NCBI GenBank assembly: GCA_012837385.1
Contig: DURH01000020.1
Span: 1-64,000, forward strand
Length of the DNA stretch: 64,000 nucleotides
Source of the DNA: Bacillota bacterium
GTDB lineage: Bacteria > Bacillota > Limnochordia > Darwinibacteriales > Darwinibacteriaceae
Reading direction: 5' to 3'
Shown here piece by piece: positions 49,366-58,606 of the stretch; position 1 is the first letter of the stretch, and every line of letters begins with the position of its first letter. Position numbers and translations under genes: made by a program. The notes beneath the pieces are model-generated. The model did not search any database and was not told the origin of the DNA. It worked only from the letters and a program-made list of their open reading frames with translations.

Positions 49366-50640
49366 ATGACATTGACTACCAAGCCGCGGGGCACCAATGA
49401 TATCGCGCCTGGCGAAATTGAATTTTGGCATGAGCTGGAGGAGCGGATCAGACGGGTCTGTTCTGCCTATGGGTTCCAGGAGCTGCGAACGCCTATTTTT
49501 GAACATACTGAGCTTTTCCAAAGGGGTATTGGTGAAGCTACCGATATTGTGGAGAAGGAAATGTACACCTTCTTGGACAGGGGACAGCGCAGTCTGACCT
49601 TGCGGCCGGAAGGTACGGCACCGGCGGTGCGCGCCTTTTTAGAGAACAACTTGGGTGCTGGCTCGCTGCCGGTTAAACTGTATTACTATGGACCCATGTT
49701 CCGCTATGAACGCCCCCAAGCCGGGCGTTACAGGCAGTTTGTACAGTTTGGGTTTGAGGTTTTTGGTTCAGCAGATCCTCTCCTGGATGTGGAAGCCATT
49801 ATGCTGCCTTTGGAGCTGTACAAAGCCTGCGGCCTGAGCGGCTTCGAGGTGGAGATTAACAGCATTGGATGTCCAGAGTGCCGTCCCAACTATCGGCAGG
49901 AACTGATCGAGTACTTTGAGCCCCGAATTGATGGAATGTGCAGCAGCTGTAAAAGCAGACTGCACCGCAATCCCATGCGCTTACTGGACTGCAAGGTGGA
50001 AGCCTGCCAAGAGGTTCTGGCAGGAGCTCCACCAATTGCCAAGCACCTGTGTGCCGATTGCTCCCAGCACTTTTCCGAGGTTTTGAGCTATCTTGACGCC
50101 TTGGGAGTCGAGTACAAACTCAACCCACGCTTGGTCAGGGGTTTCGATTACTATACCAAGACTGTTTTCGAGGTCACCAGTAAGGAACTGGGTTCCCAGA
50201 ATGCCATCGGCGCTGGTGGGCGTTATGATGGACTAGTGGAAGAGCTGGGAGGCAAACCTACACCCGCGGTGGGGTTTGCAGTTGGGGTAGATCGCCTGCT
50301 CTTGGCCTTAAAAGTCCAGGGCAAACTGAAGTCAGAGGAAACCGGTCCCCAGGCCTACCTAGTTCACTTCGGTGGTGAAACCAAGCGGCGTGCTGCCTGG
50401 GTGGCTCATTATCTGCGCAGCCACGGTTTCTGGGTAGAACTTGATTATCTGAACCGCAGTATTAAGGCCCAGATGAAAGCGGCAAATCGTCTGAACAGCA
50501 GACTTGTGTTGATCTTTGGTGAGGAAGAACTGGACAGAGGCCGCGTTATTGTCCGCAATATGCAGGATGGACATGAACAAGAGGCGGATCTGCAGGAACT
50601 AGAACAGTTAGCGAAGATGGTAGGAGAGTGTGCGAAATGA
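49366..50640 (+). CDS. hisS: Histidyl-tRNA synthetase
   Basis: [43 protein letters not shown]. Confidence 0.98.
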   Translation: MTLTTKPRGTNDIAPGEIEFWHELEERIRRVCSAYGFQELRTPIFEHTELFQRGIGEATDIVEKEMYTFLDRGQRSLTLRPEGTAPAVRAFLENNLGAGSLPVKLYYYGPMFRYERPQAGRYRQFVQFGFEVFGSADPLLDVEAIMLPLELYKACGLSGFEVEINSIGCPECRPNYRQELIEYFEPRIDGMCSSCKSRLHRNPMRLLDCKVEACQEVLAGAPPIAKHLCADCSQHFSEVLSYLDALGVEYKLNPRLVRGFDYYTKTVFEVTSKELGSQNAIGAGGRYDGLVEELGGKPTPAVGFAVGVDRLLLALKVQGKLKSEETGPQAYLVHFGGETKRRAAWVAHYLRSHGFWVELDYLNRSIKAQMKAANRLNSRLVLIFGEEELDRGRVIVRNMQDGHEQEADLQELEQLAKMVGECAK

Positions 50641-52406
50641 CGGATTGGAAGAGAACCAAGTACTGCGGCGAGTTGAGAGCCGCTGATGTGGGCAGCACCG
50701 TGACCTTAAATGGCTGGGTTAACCGCCGCCGCGACCTTGGACAGCTCATTTTCGTGGATTTGAGGGATCGCTCAGGCTTAGTCCAGATCGTTTTTGACCC
50801 GGAAGTGTTAGGAGCTGAGCAGTTTCAACAGGCAACCAGCTTGCGCAGTGAGTACGTTATCTCCGTGCAGGGCGTTGTTCTGGCCCGTCCAGAGGGGCAG
50901 GTTAATCCCAATCTGGCCACCGGTGAAGTGGAGCTGCAGGTCACCCGCCTGGTCATCCTGGCTGAAGCTAAAACTCCTCCCTTTCCCATCAGCAGGGCTG
51001 AGGAAGTGGATGAGTCCATCCGTTTGAAGTACCGCTATCTGCATCTGCGCAGCCCAGAGCTCCAAGAGACTCTGGCTCTCAGACATCGTACAACTGCTGC
51101 GGTGCGTTCCTATTTGGACAGCAAAGGCTTTTTGGAGATTGAGACTCCGATCTTGATCCGCTCGACACCTGAAGGTGCTAGGGACTACGTGGTGCCCAGC
51201 CGTGTTCATCCAGGGGAGTTTTATGCGCTGCCCCAATCTCCACAGTTGTTCAAGCAGCTGCTGATGGTCGGCGGCTTCGATCGCTATTATCAGATCGCGC
51301 GCTGCTTCCGGGATGAGGATCTTCGGGCTGAACGGCAGCCGGAGTTTACACAAATAGACGTAGAGATGTCTTTTGTCGACCGTGAAGACGTGATGCAGAT
51401 CATGGAGGACATGATCATCCACGTCTTGGAGGACGTTAAGGGGATCTCTGTGGATGGCCCTATTCCGCGCCTTTCTTACCAGGAAGCCATGGACCGTTTT
51501 GGATCGGACAAGCCAGATACCCGCTTTGGGATGGAGATCTGTGATCTCACTGCACAGCTCAGCTCCAGTGAGTTCCGCGTCTTTTCGGAGACAGCAGCAG
51601 CCCAGGGTGTGATCAGGGGTATCAAAGTGGAGGGTGGAGGCAGCTTTACCCGCAGACAGATTGATAATCTCAGTGAACAGGCTCAAAGCTGGGGAGCCAA
51701 GGGCCTGATGTGGCTGGCAGTAGAGGAAAATCAGGTGCGGTCACCCATAGCCAAGTTCCTAACAGAAGAAGAAGTGGACGCGATTACAGCGGCGTTCTCT
51801 GCTGAACCTGGGGATTTGATTCTCATGGTTGCTGGCAAGTATGATCTGGTCTGTGACGTCCTTGGCAGGCTTAGGCTTGCCCTAGGCAGAGATCTGGGCC
51901 TAATCGATGAAAACGCCTACAATCTGCTCTGGGTTGTGGACTGGCCCCTGCTTGTCTACGACGAAGATGCGGAGCGTTACGTTGCCGCCCACCATCCTTT
52001 CACGGCGCCTCTAGATGAGGATGAGCATCTCCTGGAGACTGATCCTGGGAAGGTGCGGGCCAAGGCCTATGACCTAGTGTTGAACGGGGTAGAGCTTGGC
52101 GGGGGAAGCATCCGCATAACCAAACGCTCCTTGCAGGAGAGGATGTTCGCCGCTCTGGGCTTCACTATGGAACAAGCCCGCAGCCAGTTCGGCTACTTCC
52201 TGGAAGCCTTCGAGTATGGGGCTCCCCCCCATGGCGGCATCGCTTTTGGCTTGGATCGCTTGATCATGCTCCTGGCCAAGCGTCAGTCCATCAGAGATGT
52301 TATTGCCTTCCCGAAGACGGTGAGCGCATCCGATTTGATGATTGAGGCCCCTGGCCCCATCAGCGAAGCCCAGCTGAAGGAGCTGAAAATCAGCTTGAAG
52401 AACTGA
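50637..52406 (+). CDS. aspS: Aspartyl-tRNA synthetase
   Basis: [47 protein letters not shown]. Confidence 0.98.
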   Translation: MTDWKRTKYCGELRAADVGSTVTLNGWVNRRRDLGQLIFVDLRDRSGLVQIVFDPEVLGAEQFQQATSLRSEYVISVQGVVLARPEGQVNPNLATGEVELQVTRLVILAEAKTPPFPISRAEEVDESIRLKYRYLHLRSPELQETLALRHRTTAAVRSYLDSKGFLEIETPILIRSTPEGARDYVVPSRVHPGEFYALPQSPQLFKQLLMVGGFDRYYQIARCFRDEDLRAERQPEFTQIDVEMSFVDREDVMQIMEDMIIHVLEDVKGISVDGPIPRLSYQEAMDRFGSDKPDTRFGMEICDLTAQLSSSEFRVFSETAAAQGVIRGIKVEGGGSFTRRQIDNLSEQAQSWGAKGLMWLAVEENQVRSPIAKFLTEEEVDAITAAFSAEPGDLILMVAGKYDLVCDVLGRLRLALGRDLGLIDENAYNLLWVVDWPLLVYDEDAERYVAAHHPFTAPLDEDEHLLETDPGKVRAKAYDLVLNGVELGGGSIRITKRSLQERMFAALGFTMEQARSQFGYFLEAFEYGAPPHGGIAFGLDRLIMLLAKRQSIRDVIAFPKTVSASDLMIEAPGPISEAQLKELKISLKN

Positions 52407-52671
52407 GCGTTTTGGCCAGATCGTGGACGATGTTAGCGCCCCTGGAGGTTACGATGCCAGTCACTAAGTAGTCCAAGACCGCATGGCGCACCGGGATCTC
52501 CAGGGTGCTCAGCAAACCTACTCCGCTGATCCAAGCCAGCGAAACGCCCAGCACTCCTGAGATAAATGGCAGGTAGCGGCGGTTAAGGTCTGGAGCAACT
52601 GTCTTGATGGTGTTGGTCAGGACCTCGATAACAAATGCAATAGCCAGCACTTTGCCTAAAAGCTGATCCAT
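52390..52671 (-). CDS. Small holin-like membrane protein
   Basis: 93 aa, two or three hydrophobic segments, [15 protein letters not shown]-terminal motif; overlaps aspS 3' end by 17 bp in convergent orientation. Confidence 0.7.
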   Translation of the reverse strand: MDQLLGKVLAIAFVIEVLTNTIKTVAPDLNRRYLPFISGVLGVSLAWISGVGLLSTLEIPVRHAVLDYLVTGIVTSRGANIVHDLAKTLSSSS

Positions 52672-52750
52672 GTCTCTATCCCTCCTCTGCTAAGATGTAT
52701 GTCTATCCAGGGTAGAGTAGAACCGGGAAAAACCGGTACAGGCAGAGGAC

Positions 52751-52779
52751 TTGAATCTGCTCAGCGACTGTGATATTAT
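52751..52779 (+). promoter_or_regulatory. SigA promoter of the intergenic ncRNA
   Basis: TTGAAT (52751-52756)-17 nt-TATTAT (52774-52779). Confidence 0.7.
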
Positions 52780-52786
52780 CTAGCTA

Positions 52787-53006
52787 AGAAGATGCACCCC
52801 TGCTGTGCTCGCGATCAATCTGGCCTTGTTATGAGCCAACACCATAACACAGGGAACCTTAACTCGCTTTAGCTAGAACATGCCCCTTGGTGGGGAAGTT
52901 CGAACTACTGCGGTGGGTACCCACCTGCCGAGGCAGGTTCATTCGGGTCAGCACTAGCGGTACGGTGGGGGATGAATCTGGATACCCCATATGGGGTATT
53001 TTTTTT
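52787..53006 (+). ncRNA. ssrS: Probable 6S RNA
   Basis: About 200-nt non-coding, highly structured interval between aspS and tcdA with own promoter and terminator; closing stem CCCC..GCT.GTGCT / AGCAC.AGC..GGGG and internal hairpins; no covariance model could be run. Confidence 0.65.
52982..53006 (+). terminator. Terminator of the intergenic ncRNA
   Basis: 18-bp perfect palindrome ATACCCCATATGGGGTAT followed by T8. Confidence 0.85.
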
Positions 53007-53017
53007 GGAGGAAAACC

Positions 53018-53710
53018 ATGGAACATAGGTTTATACGTACTGAGTTGGTCTTGGGAGCGGAGAACCTCAAGCGGCTCCACGCAGCAGAAGTTGCTGTGGT
53101 GGGTGTGGGCGGGGTGGGCGGTTACACAGCTGAAGCGCTAGCCCGCTCCGGTGTGGGCACGCTCATTCTTATCGACCACGACGTAGTTGCTCTATCTAAT
53201 CTAAACAGGCAGATCGTGGCCCTGGAGTCCACAATTGGCAGGCCTAAGGTGGAAGTGCTTGCGGAGAGGATTGCCCAGATCAACCCTGACTGCCGGGTTA
53301 TTGCCCATCAAGAATACTACAGCAGGGAGAGCCACAGCAGACTGCTCCCAGATACACTGGACTTTGTCGCCGATGCCATTGACAGCGTGCGGGCTAAAGC
53401 CGATCTGATTGAAGCCTGCCTTAAACAGGGTATTCCCATTGTCTCATCCCTGGGTGCAGGCAACAAGGTAGATCCTACACTCTTGAAGATTACTGACATC
53501 TCCAAGACCCATACCTGCGCTTTAGCTAGAGCAGTACGGGGTGCTCTGCGTAAGCGCGGCATTGAGAAAGGAGTGACCGTAGTCTTTTCCGAAGAAAAGA
53601 CGGTGGGGAAGAAGGAGGGTTCCACGCCTGGCAGTACCGCTTTTGTTCCCGGTGCAGCCGGTTTGATTTTGGCCAGTTGGATTGTGAGGCAACTCTGCAG
53701 GGAGGTTTGA
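53018..53710 (+). CDS. tcdA: tRNA threonylcarbamoyladenosine dehydratase (TcdA/YrvM)
   Basis: VAVVGVGGVGGYTAEALARSGVGTLILIDHDVVALSNLNRQIVA ThiF-like E1 fold; ATG 53018 after GGAGG. Confidence 0.94.
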   Translation: MEHRFIRTELVLGAENLKRLHAAEVAVVGVGGVGGYTAEALARSGVGTLILIDHDVVALSNLNRQIVALESTIGRPKVEVLAERIAQINPDCRVIAHQEYYSRESHSRLLPDTLDFVADAIDSVRAKADLIEACLKQGIPIVSSLGAGNKVDPTLLKITDISKTHTCALARAVRGALRKRGIEKGVTVVFSEEKTVGKKEGSTPGSTAFVPGAAGLILASWIVRQLCREV

Positions 53711-53712
53711 TC

Positions 53713-55050
53713 ATGGACTTGTTCGAGCATAGCTCCTTACGGCATGAGAATGCGCCCTTGGCTGTGCGCATGCGCCCTGAATCCCTTGAGGAGTATGTGG
53801 GCCAAGAACACATACTCGGTCCAGGTAAGCTGCTCAGGCGTGCCATCACAGAAGACATTTTGCGCTCCATCATTCTGTACGGCCCTCCAGGTGTGGGCAA
53901 GACCACTCTTGGTTATGTGATCTCCAAAACCACCAAGGGTGTGTTCCTGAATGTCAGCGCCACCACCACAGGAGCAGCTGAACTGAAGAGGCTGATGGCA
54001 GAGGCCAGGGACAGGAGGGCGTTTCACGGGCAGCGCACCATCTTGTTTGTGGATGAAATCCAGAGGCTGAACAAAGGCCAGCAGGATGTCCTGCTGCCAG
54101 CTGTGGAGCAAGGGGATTTGATTCTGATCGGAGCCACCACCGAGAACCCGTTCTTTGAAGTGAATGCAGCACTGCTCAGCCGGTCCCAGATCTACCAGCT
54201 TAAGCCCCTCACTGAACAAGACCTAGAGACTGTGGCGCGGCGGGCCCTCCAGGATCCGCGAGGATTGGGGGATCTACGCTGCCAGGTGTCTTCAGATGCC
54301 TTGAGCCACTTGGTGCGGATTGCCAATGGAGATGCTCGGGTGCTCCTCAACACCCTAGAATTTGCCGTACTCACCACGCTGCCTAATGAAGAAGGTCTAC
54401 GCATGGTGGATCTGGCTGCAGCCGAGGAGGCCGCTCAGGCCCAAAGGGTGCGTTACGACAAGAGCGGAGACAATCACTATGATGTTATCTCTGCCTTCAT
54501 TAAATCCCTGCGGGGCAGTGACCCAGATGCTGCACTGTACTGGTACGCCCGCATGGTCTATGCCAGTGAGGACCCGCGCTTTATTGTGCGGCGGCTCTTG
54601 GTCCACGCCGCGGAAGATGTGGGCATGGCGGATCCCAATGCTCTGCTTATGGCACAGGCCGCTGGATTTGCCCTAGAATGGCTGGGGATGCCAGAAGCCC
54701 GCATTCCCATTGCTCAGGCCATCATTTACATAGCCACAGCACCCAAGAGCAATTCTGTGGTGAATGCGGTTGATGGAGCACTGGCTGCCGTGGAAAAAGC
54801 TGGGGCGGAACCTGTTCCGATTCACCTGAGGGATGCCCATTATTCAGGAGCGGCTAAGCTGGGCCATGGCAGAAATTACAAGTATCCCCATGACTATCCC
54901 CATCATTATGTGGTGCAGGACTACCTGCCGGACAATATGAAGAGTCTTCGCGTCTACGAACCGTCGGACCAGGGGCGGGAGAAAGTGATCAAGGAACGCC
55001 TCGCCTATTTTGCCGCCCTAAAGGAGCGAACCAAAGCCCAAGAGCCCTAA
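53713..55050 (+). CDS. rarA: Replication-associated recombination protein RarA (MgsA) AAA+ ATPase
   Basis: [69 protein letters not shown]. Confidence 0.96.
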   Translation: MDLFEHSSLRHENAPLAVRMRPESLEEYVGQEHILGPGKLLRRAITEDILRSIILYGPPGVGKTTLGYVISKTTKGVFLNVSATTTGAAELKRLMAEARDRRAFHGQRTILFVDEIQRLNKGQQDVLLPAVEQGDLILIGATTENPFFEVNAALLSRSQIYQLKPLTEQDLETVARRALQDPRGLGDLRCQVSSDALSHLVRIANGDARVLLNTLEFAVLTTLPNEEGLRMVDLAAAEEAAQAQRVRYDKSGDNHYDVISAFIKSLRGSDPDAALYWYARMVYASEDPRFIVRRLLVHAAEDVGMADPNALLMAQAAGFALEWLGMPEARIPIAQAIIYIATAPKSNSVVNAVDGALAAVEKAGAEPVPIHLRDAHYSGAAKLGHGRNYKYPHDYPHHYVVQDYLPDNMKSLRVYEPSDQGREKVIKERLAYFAALKERTKAQEP

Positions 55051-55062
55051 CGGGCTTTTTTG
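55041..55062 (+). terminator. Terminator overlapping rarA stop
   Basis: AGAGCCC-TAA-CGGGCTTTTTT. Confidence 0.7.
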
Positions 55063-55072
55063 CTTTAAGCCG

Positions 55073-55102
55073 TTGACATCCGCTTTTGAGCTGTGCTATG
55101 AT
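55073..55102 (+). promoter_or_regulatory. SigA promoter of the iscR operon
   Basis: TTGACA-18 nt-TATGAT with TGC just upstream of -10. Confidence 0.75.
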
Positions 55103-55114
55103 TAACACGAATTC

Positions 55115-55139
55115 AATTCCGACGAAATTAGTCGGAAAT
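55115..55139 (+). promoter_or_regulatory. IscR/Rrf2-type operator
   Basis: Inverted repeat TTCCGAC-N7-GTCGGAA just downstream of the predicted transcription start. Confidence 0.75.
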
Positions 55140-55155
55140 GAGAGGGGGCGGAGTC

Positions 55156-55599
55156 ATGAAGGTATCCACCAGGGGCGAGTACGGCGTGCGCGCCATGTTT
55201 GATCTCACCCTCAATTATGGAACAGGCCCCATTCCCCTGAAGGAAATCGCCCGACGTCAGCTGATCTCTGAAACCTACTTGGAACAGCTCATGGGTGCTC
55301 TGCGCAAAGCAGGACTGGTGTCCAGCAAGAGGGGTGCGCAGGGAGGCTATGAGTTGTCCCATCCCCCGGAGCAGATCACGATTGGACAGATTATCCGAGT
55401 GCTGGAGGGCCCCATAACTCCCTTGGACTGTTTGGATACAGACTCAGGCAACGGCCCTTACTGCGGACAGCCCGAGCAGTGCGTGCTCCGCAACCTGTGG
55501 AAGGAATTGCAGGACAGCATGAAACGGGTGTTAGACAACACAACACTAGAAGATTTACGGCAGGATGCCGTCAAATTAGAGGTGGCTAAGGGACAATGA
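55156..55599 (+). CDS. iscR: Rrf2 family transcriptional regulator (IscR-like, three Cys)
   Basis: MKVSTRGEYGVRAMFDLTLNYGTGPIPLKEIARRQLISETYLEQLMGALRKAGLVSSKRGAQGGYELS; CLDTDSGNGPYCGQPEQC; upstream of iscS. Confidence 0.9.
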   Translation: MKVSTRGEYGVRAMFDLTLNYGTGPIPLKEIARRQLISETYLEQLMGALRKAGLVSSKRGAQGGYELSHPPEQITIGQIIRVLEGPITPLDCLDTDSGNGPYCGQPEQCVLRNLWKELQDSMKRVLDNTTLEDLRQDAVKLEVAKGQ

Positions 55600-56753
55600 A
55601 CAGGATTTACATGGATCACGCAGCAACCACTCCGGTGAGGCCCGAAGTATTGGAAGCCATGCTTCCCTACTTCAACACAGAATTCGGCAATCCATCCAGC
55701 GTCTACAGCTGGGGGCGCAGCGCCCGCAAGGCATTGGACAGCGCCAGAGATCTGGTAGCGGAACTTTTGGGAGCCTCTGCCAGCGAGATAGTCTTTACTG
55801 CAGGCGGTTCTGAAGGGGCCAATATGGCCGTGAAAGGTGTAGCCTGGGCGGATCAGGGTAGGGGTAAGCACATCATCACCAGTGCCATCGAGCACCACGC
55901 TGTGCTTGATACTGTACTCTGGTTGGAAAAGCAGGGTTTTGAGGTAACGGTGCTTCCCGTGGATGAATTTGGCTCGGTCAGCCCAGCTCAGGTACGAGAA
56001 GCTCTGCGTCCGGACACCATTCTGGTTTCCATTATGCATGCCAATAATGAGGTGGGGACTATTCAGCCCATCAGCGAGATCGGGGCGATAGTCAGGGAGC
56101 ACGGAGCCAAGTTCCACACAGATGCTGTGCAGACGGCTGGAGTGCTGGAGCTCGATGTGCAAGCTTTGAACGTTGATCTGCTCTCAATCTCCGCCCACAA
56201 GTTCTACGGCCCCAAGGGCGTGGGAGCACTTTATGTGCGCAAGGGTGTACGCCTCCATCCCTTAGTGCACGGCGGAGCACAGGAGAAAGGGCGCCGGGCT
56301 GGTACTGAGAATACTGCTGGGATTGTGGGCATGGCCAAGGCTTTGGAACTGGCTCAGGCTGAGCGGGTGGACGAAAACGCCCGTCTGACCAAAATGCGGG
56401 ATCGGCTGATCCAGGGCTTGCAGAAAATCCCCCATACCAGGGTGAATGGAAGCCTAGAACAGCGCCTGCCCAACAATGTAAACGTCTGTTTTGAGTTTAT
56501 TGAGGGCGAGTCCATGCTCCTCAACCTAGATTTACGGGGCATAGCGGCTTCCAGCGGATCGGCCTGCACTTCAGGCTCCCTCGATCCCTCCCATGTGCTG
56601 TTGGCCATGGGACTCTCCCATGAAATCGCCCATGGGTCACTGCGTTTGACCCTGGGACGGGATAATACCGAGGCCGATGTGGATGTCGTTCTTCAGGAAG
56701 TGCCTGGTATCGTAGAGCGTTTGCGGGCTATGTCACCGCTGTATCAAGGATAG
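55596..56753 (+). CDS. iscS: Cysteine desulfurase (NifS/IscS)
   Basis: YMDHAATTPVRPEVLEAM; SISAHKFYGPKGVGALYVRKGV; SSGSACTSGSLDPSHVLLAMG. Confidence 0.97.
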   Translation: MNRIYMDHAATTPVRPEVLEAMLPYFNTEFGNPSSVYSWGRSARKALDSARDLVAELLGASASEIVFTAGGSEGANMAVKGVAWADQGRGKHIITSAIEHHAVLDTVLWLEKQGFEVTVLPVDEFGSVSPAQVREALRPDTILVSIMHANNEVGTIQPISEIGAIVREHGAKFHTDAVQTAGVLELDVQALNVDLLSISAHKFYGPKGVGALYVRKGVRLHPLVHGGAQEKGRRAGTENTAGIVGMAKALELAQAERVDENARLTKMRDRLIQGLQKIPHTRVNGSLEQRLPNNVNVCFEFIEGESMLLNLDLRGIAASSGSACTSGSLDPSHVLLAMGLSHEIAHGSLRLTLGRDNTEADVDVVLQEVPGIVERLRAMSPLYQG

Positions 56754-56763
56754 GGGGAAGACC

Positions 56764-57144
56764 ATGTATTCCGATAAAGTAATGGACCATTTCACCAATC
56801 CGCGCAATGTTGGGGAAATCCCCGATGCCGACGGGGTGGGTGAGGTTGGCAACGCACGCTGCGGAGATATTATGAAGCTGTGGATTAAAGTGGAGAACAA
56901 CGTCATTACTGACATTAAGTTCAAGACTTTTGGCTGTGGAGCGGCCATAGCCACGTCCAGCATGATTACTGAGCTGGCCATTGGGAAAACAGTGGAAGAG
57001 GCCGAGCAGATTACGAATAGTCAGGTGGCAGAGGCTCTAGAGGGCCTGCCGCCAGTGAAGATGCACTGCTCCAACCTGGCAGCGGAAGCCCTAGAAGCAG
57101 CCATTGAGGATTATAGGAAAAGGACGGCTAATACCGCTTCTTAG
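56764..57144 (+). CDS. iscU: Fe-S cluster assembly scaffold NifU/IscU
   Basis: GNARCGDIMKLW; FKTFGCGAAIATSSM; VKMHCSNLAAEAL. Confidence 0.97.
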   Translation: MYSDKVMDHFTNPRNVGEIPDADGVGEVGNARCGDIMKLWIKVENNVITDIKFKTFGCGAAIATSSMITELAIGKTVEEAEQITNSQVAEALEGLPPVKMHCSNLAAEALEAAIEDYRKRTANTAS

Positions 57145-57149
57145 TGAGA

Positions 57150-57182
57150 AATCACCGAGCTGAGTCTCGGTGATTTTTTTGC
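57150..57182 (+). terminator. Terminator after iscU
   Basis: AAATCACCGAG / CTCGGTGATTT stem followed by TTTT. Confidence 0.85.
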
Positions 57183-57220
57183 CCTGAATTGGAGAAGCTA
57201 CAGGTAGAACGAAAAACGAG

Positions 57221-57406
57221 GTGATTGAGGTGGCCAATGGACGCAGCATGGTGCTTATGGGCTTAGCAGGGCTGGCCCTGGGTATTTATGTTGGAAACAC
57301 TATGAATAAGGGCTTCGTAACTCGGCAGCTGCGATCTACCGGGCGTGTCTTGATGCGAAAAGCCCGGGGGACAGTGGAGCAGCAACTCAACAATTGGATG
57401 GATTGA
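57221..57406 (+). CDS. Small single-TM hypothetical protein
   Basis: 61 aa, MVLMGLAGLALGIYVGNTMNKGF; overlaps downstream permease start. Confidence 0.6.
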   Translation: MIEVANGRSMVLMGLAGLALGIYVGNTMNKGFVTRQLRSTGRVLMRKARGTVEQQLNNWMD

Positions 57407-58428
57407 GGCCAGTGTCTAAACGCACCTGGTGGGCACTGCTCTTTGTTGGTATACTCGCTTTTCTATACAGGGTCAGGACAGTACTGACCCCTTTCTTATT
57501 CGCGATACTCTTTGCTTACGTTCTGTACCCCCTCATCGCAGCAGTAGAAAAACGAGGTGCGTCTAGGGTGGCAGCCATCCTCCTGGTATACGTTTTGTTC
57601 GGGGTGGTGCTGGGCGTTGTGGGCTGGGCCACGTTACCAAGCCTGCTCAAGGAGCTCGAGGAGATTGCCCGCAGGATACCCCGCCAGGCGGTGCAACTCG
57701 AAGAGTTGGGACAGGATGCAGTGGGCTTTTTTCGGCACTTGGAGCTGCCGGGCACCTTAAGGGATGCCGTTGATACGCTTATGGAAAGGGTTCAGCTGGC
57801 TTTAGAAGGACTGGCCAGTAAGCTGATGCAGGTTCTCATGGATGTGTTCACGAACATGGTTTCCCTCATTATCTCTCCCATCCTCGCTTTCTATCTGCTC
57901 CGGGACCATCAGGCCATGAGGGAAAGGGCCCTTCGTTATGTTCCCGCCCAGTATCGAGGTGATGCCCAGTACATCCTGCGGGAGATCAACACTGCTCTGA
58001 ACGGCTTTTTCCGAGGCCAGCTGTGGATTTGCCTGTTTGTGGGTCTTTTCATCTATGTGGGCCTTGTGTTGCTCAAGATACCTTATGCCCTGTTTATCGG
58101 ACTCTTGGCAGGCCTTTTTGACATCATCCCCTATTTTGGCCCTGTTTTGGGCTTTCTGCCAGCCGCAGCCCTTGCCGTCGCCCGCTCCCCCCTCACAGTG
58201 CTCTGGGTGCTGCTGCTCTTTACTGCCGCCAACCAGATTGAAAACGGCCTGATCTCGCCTTGGCTCATCGGCGACCGGGTGGGACTGCACCCTTTGGCGG
58301 TGGTCTTCGCTGTATTGGTAGGTGGCCATCTTATGGGGCTTATCGGCATGCTCATGGCCATACCAGCCGCGGCCATCCTCCGGGTCTTTCTAGACTATTT
58401 CCTGCTTAGGCGCAGGCAGCCAGAGTAG
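57394..58428 (+). CDS. AI-2E family transporter (YtvI/PerM-like permease)
   Basis: AILFAYVLYPLIAAVEKRG; ISPILAFYLLRDH; IPYFGPVLGFLPAA; HPLAVVFAVLVGGHLMGLIGMLMAIPAAAILRV. Confidence 0.93.
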   Translation: MDGLRPVSKRTWWALLFVGILAFLYRVRTVLTPFLFAILFAYVLYPLIAAVEKRGASRVAAILLVYVLFGVVLGVVGWATLPSLLKELEEIARRIPRQAVQLEELGQDAVGFFRHLELPGTLRDAVDTLMERVQLALEGLASKLMQVLMDVFTNMVSLIISPILAFYLLRDHQAMRERALRYVPAQYRGDAQYILREINTALNGFFRGQLWICLFVGLFIYVGLVLLKIPYALFIGLLAGLFDIIPYFGPVLGFLPAAALAVARSPLTVLWVLLLFTAANQIENGLISPWLIGDRVGLHPLAVVFAVLVGGHLMGLIGMLMAIPAAAILRVFLDYFLLRRRQPE

Positions 58429-58450
58429 CAGAATCAACAGTGGGAAAACT

Positions 58451-58477
58451 GGGGCAACGTAGGCTGCCCCTTTTTTT
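58451..58477 (+). terminator. Terminator after AI-2E transporter gene
   Basis: GGGGCA / TGCCCC stem followed by T7. Confidence 0.75.
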
Positions 58478-58514
58478 GAGGCGGGCAGGAGGTACTGCCC
58501 GTCCGCGTTCTAAG

Positions 58515-58543
58515 TTGACAATGTAAACCCACTTGGATAATAT
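58515..58543 (+). promoter_or_regulatory. SigA promoter of alaS
   Basis: TTGACA-17 nt-TAATAT. Confidence 0.75.
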
Positions 58544-58606
58544 TGTGTTAGCGAGGCCTGTGTGCCTCTGTTTATGAATGGGGGGAACCGCTTCCGGCGG
58601 CTTATT

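Noticed and set aside
50808-51686. 292-aa minus-strand ORF
   Set aside because: Antisense to aspS; no recognisable family.
58478-58606. Possible T-box leader upstream of alaS
   Set aside because: A plain SigA promoter is present and no T-box consensus or antiterminator was recognisable in the short leader.
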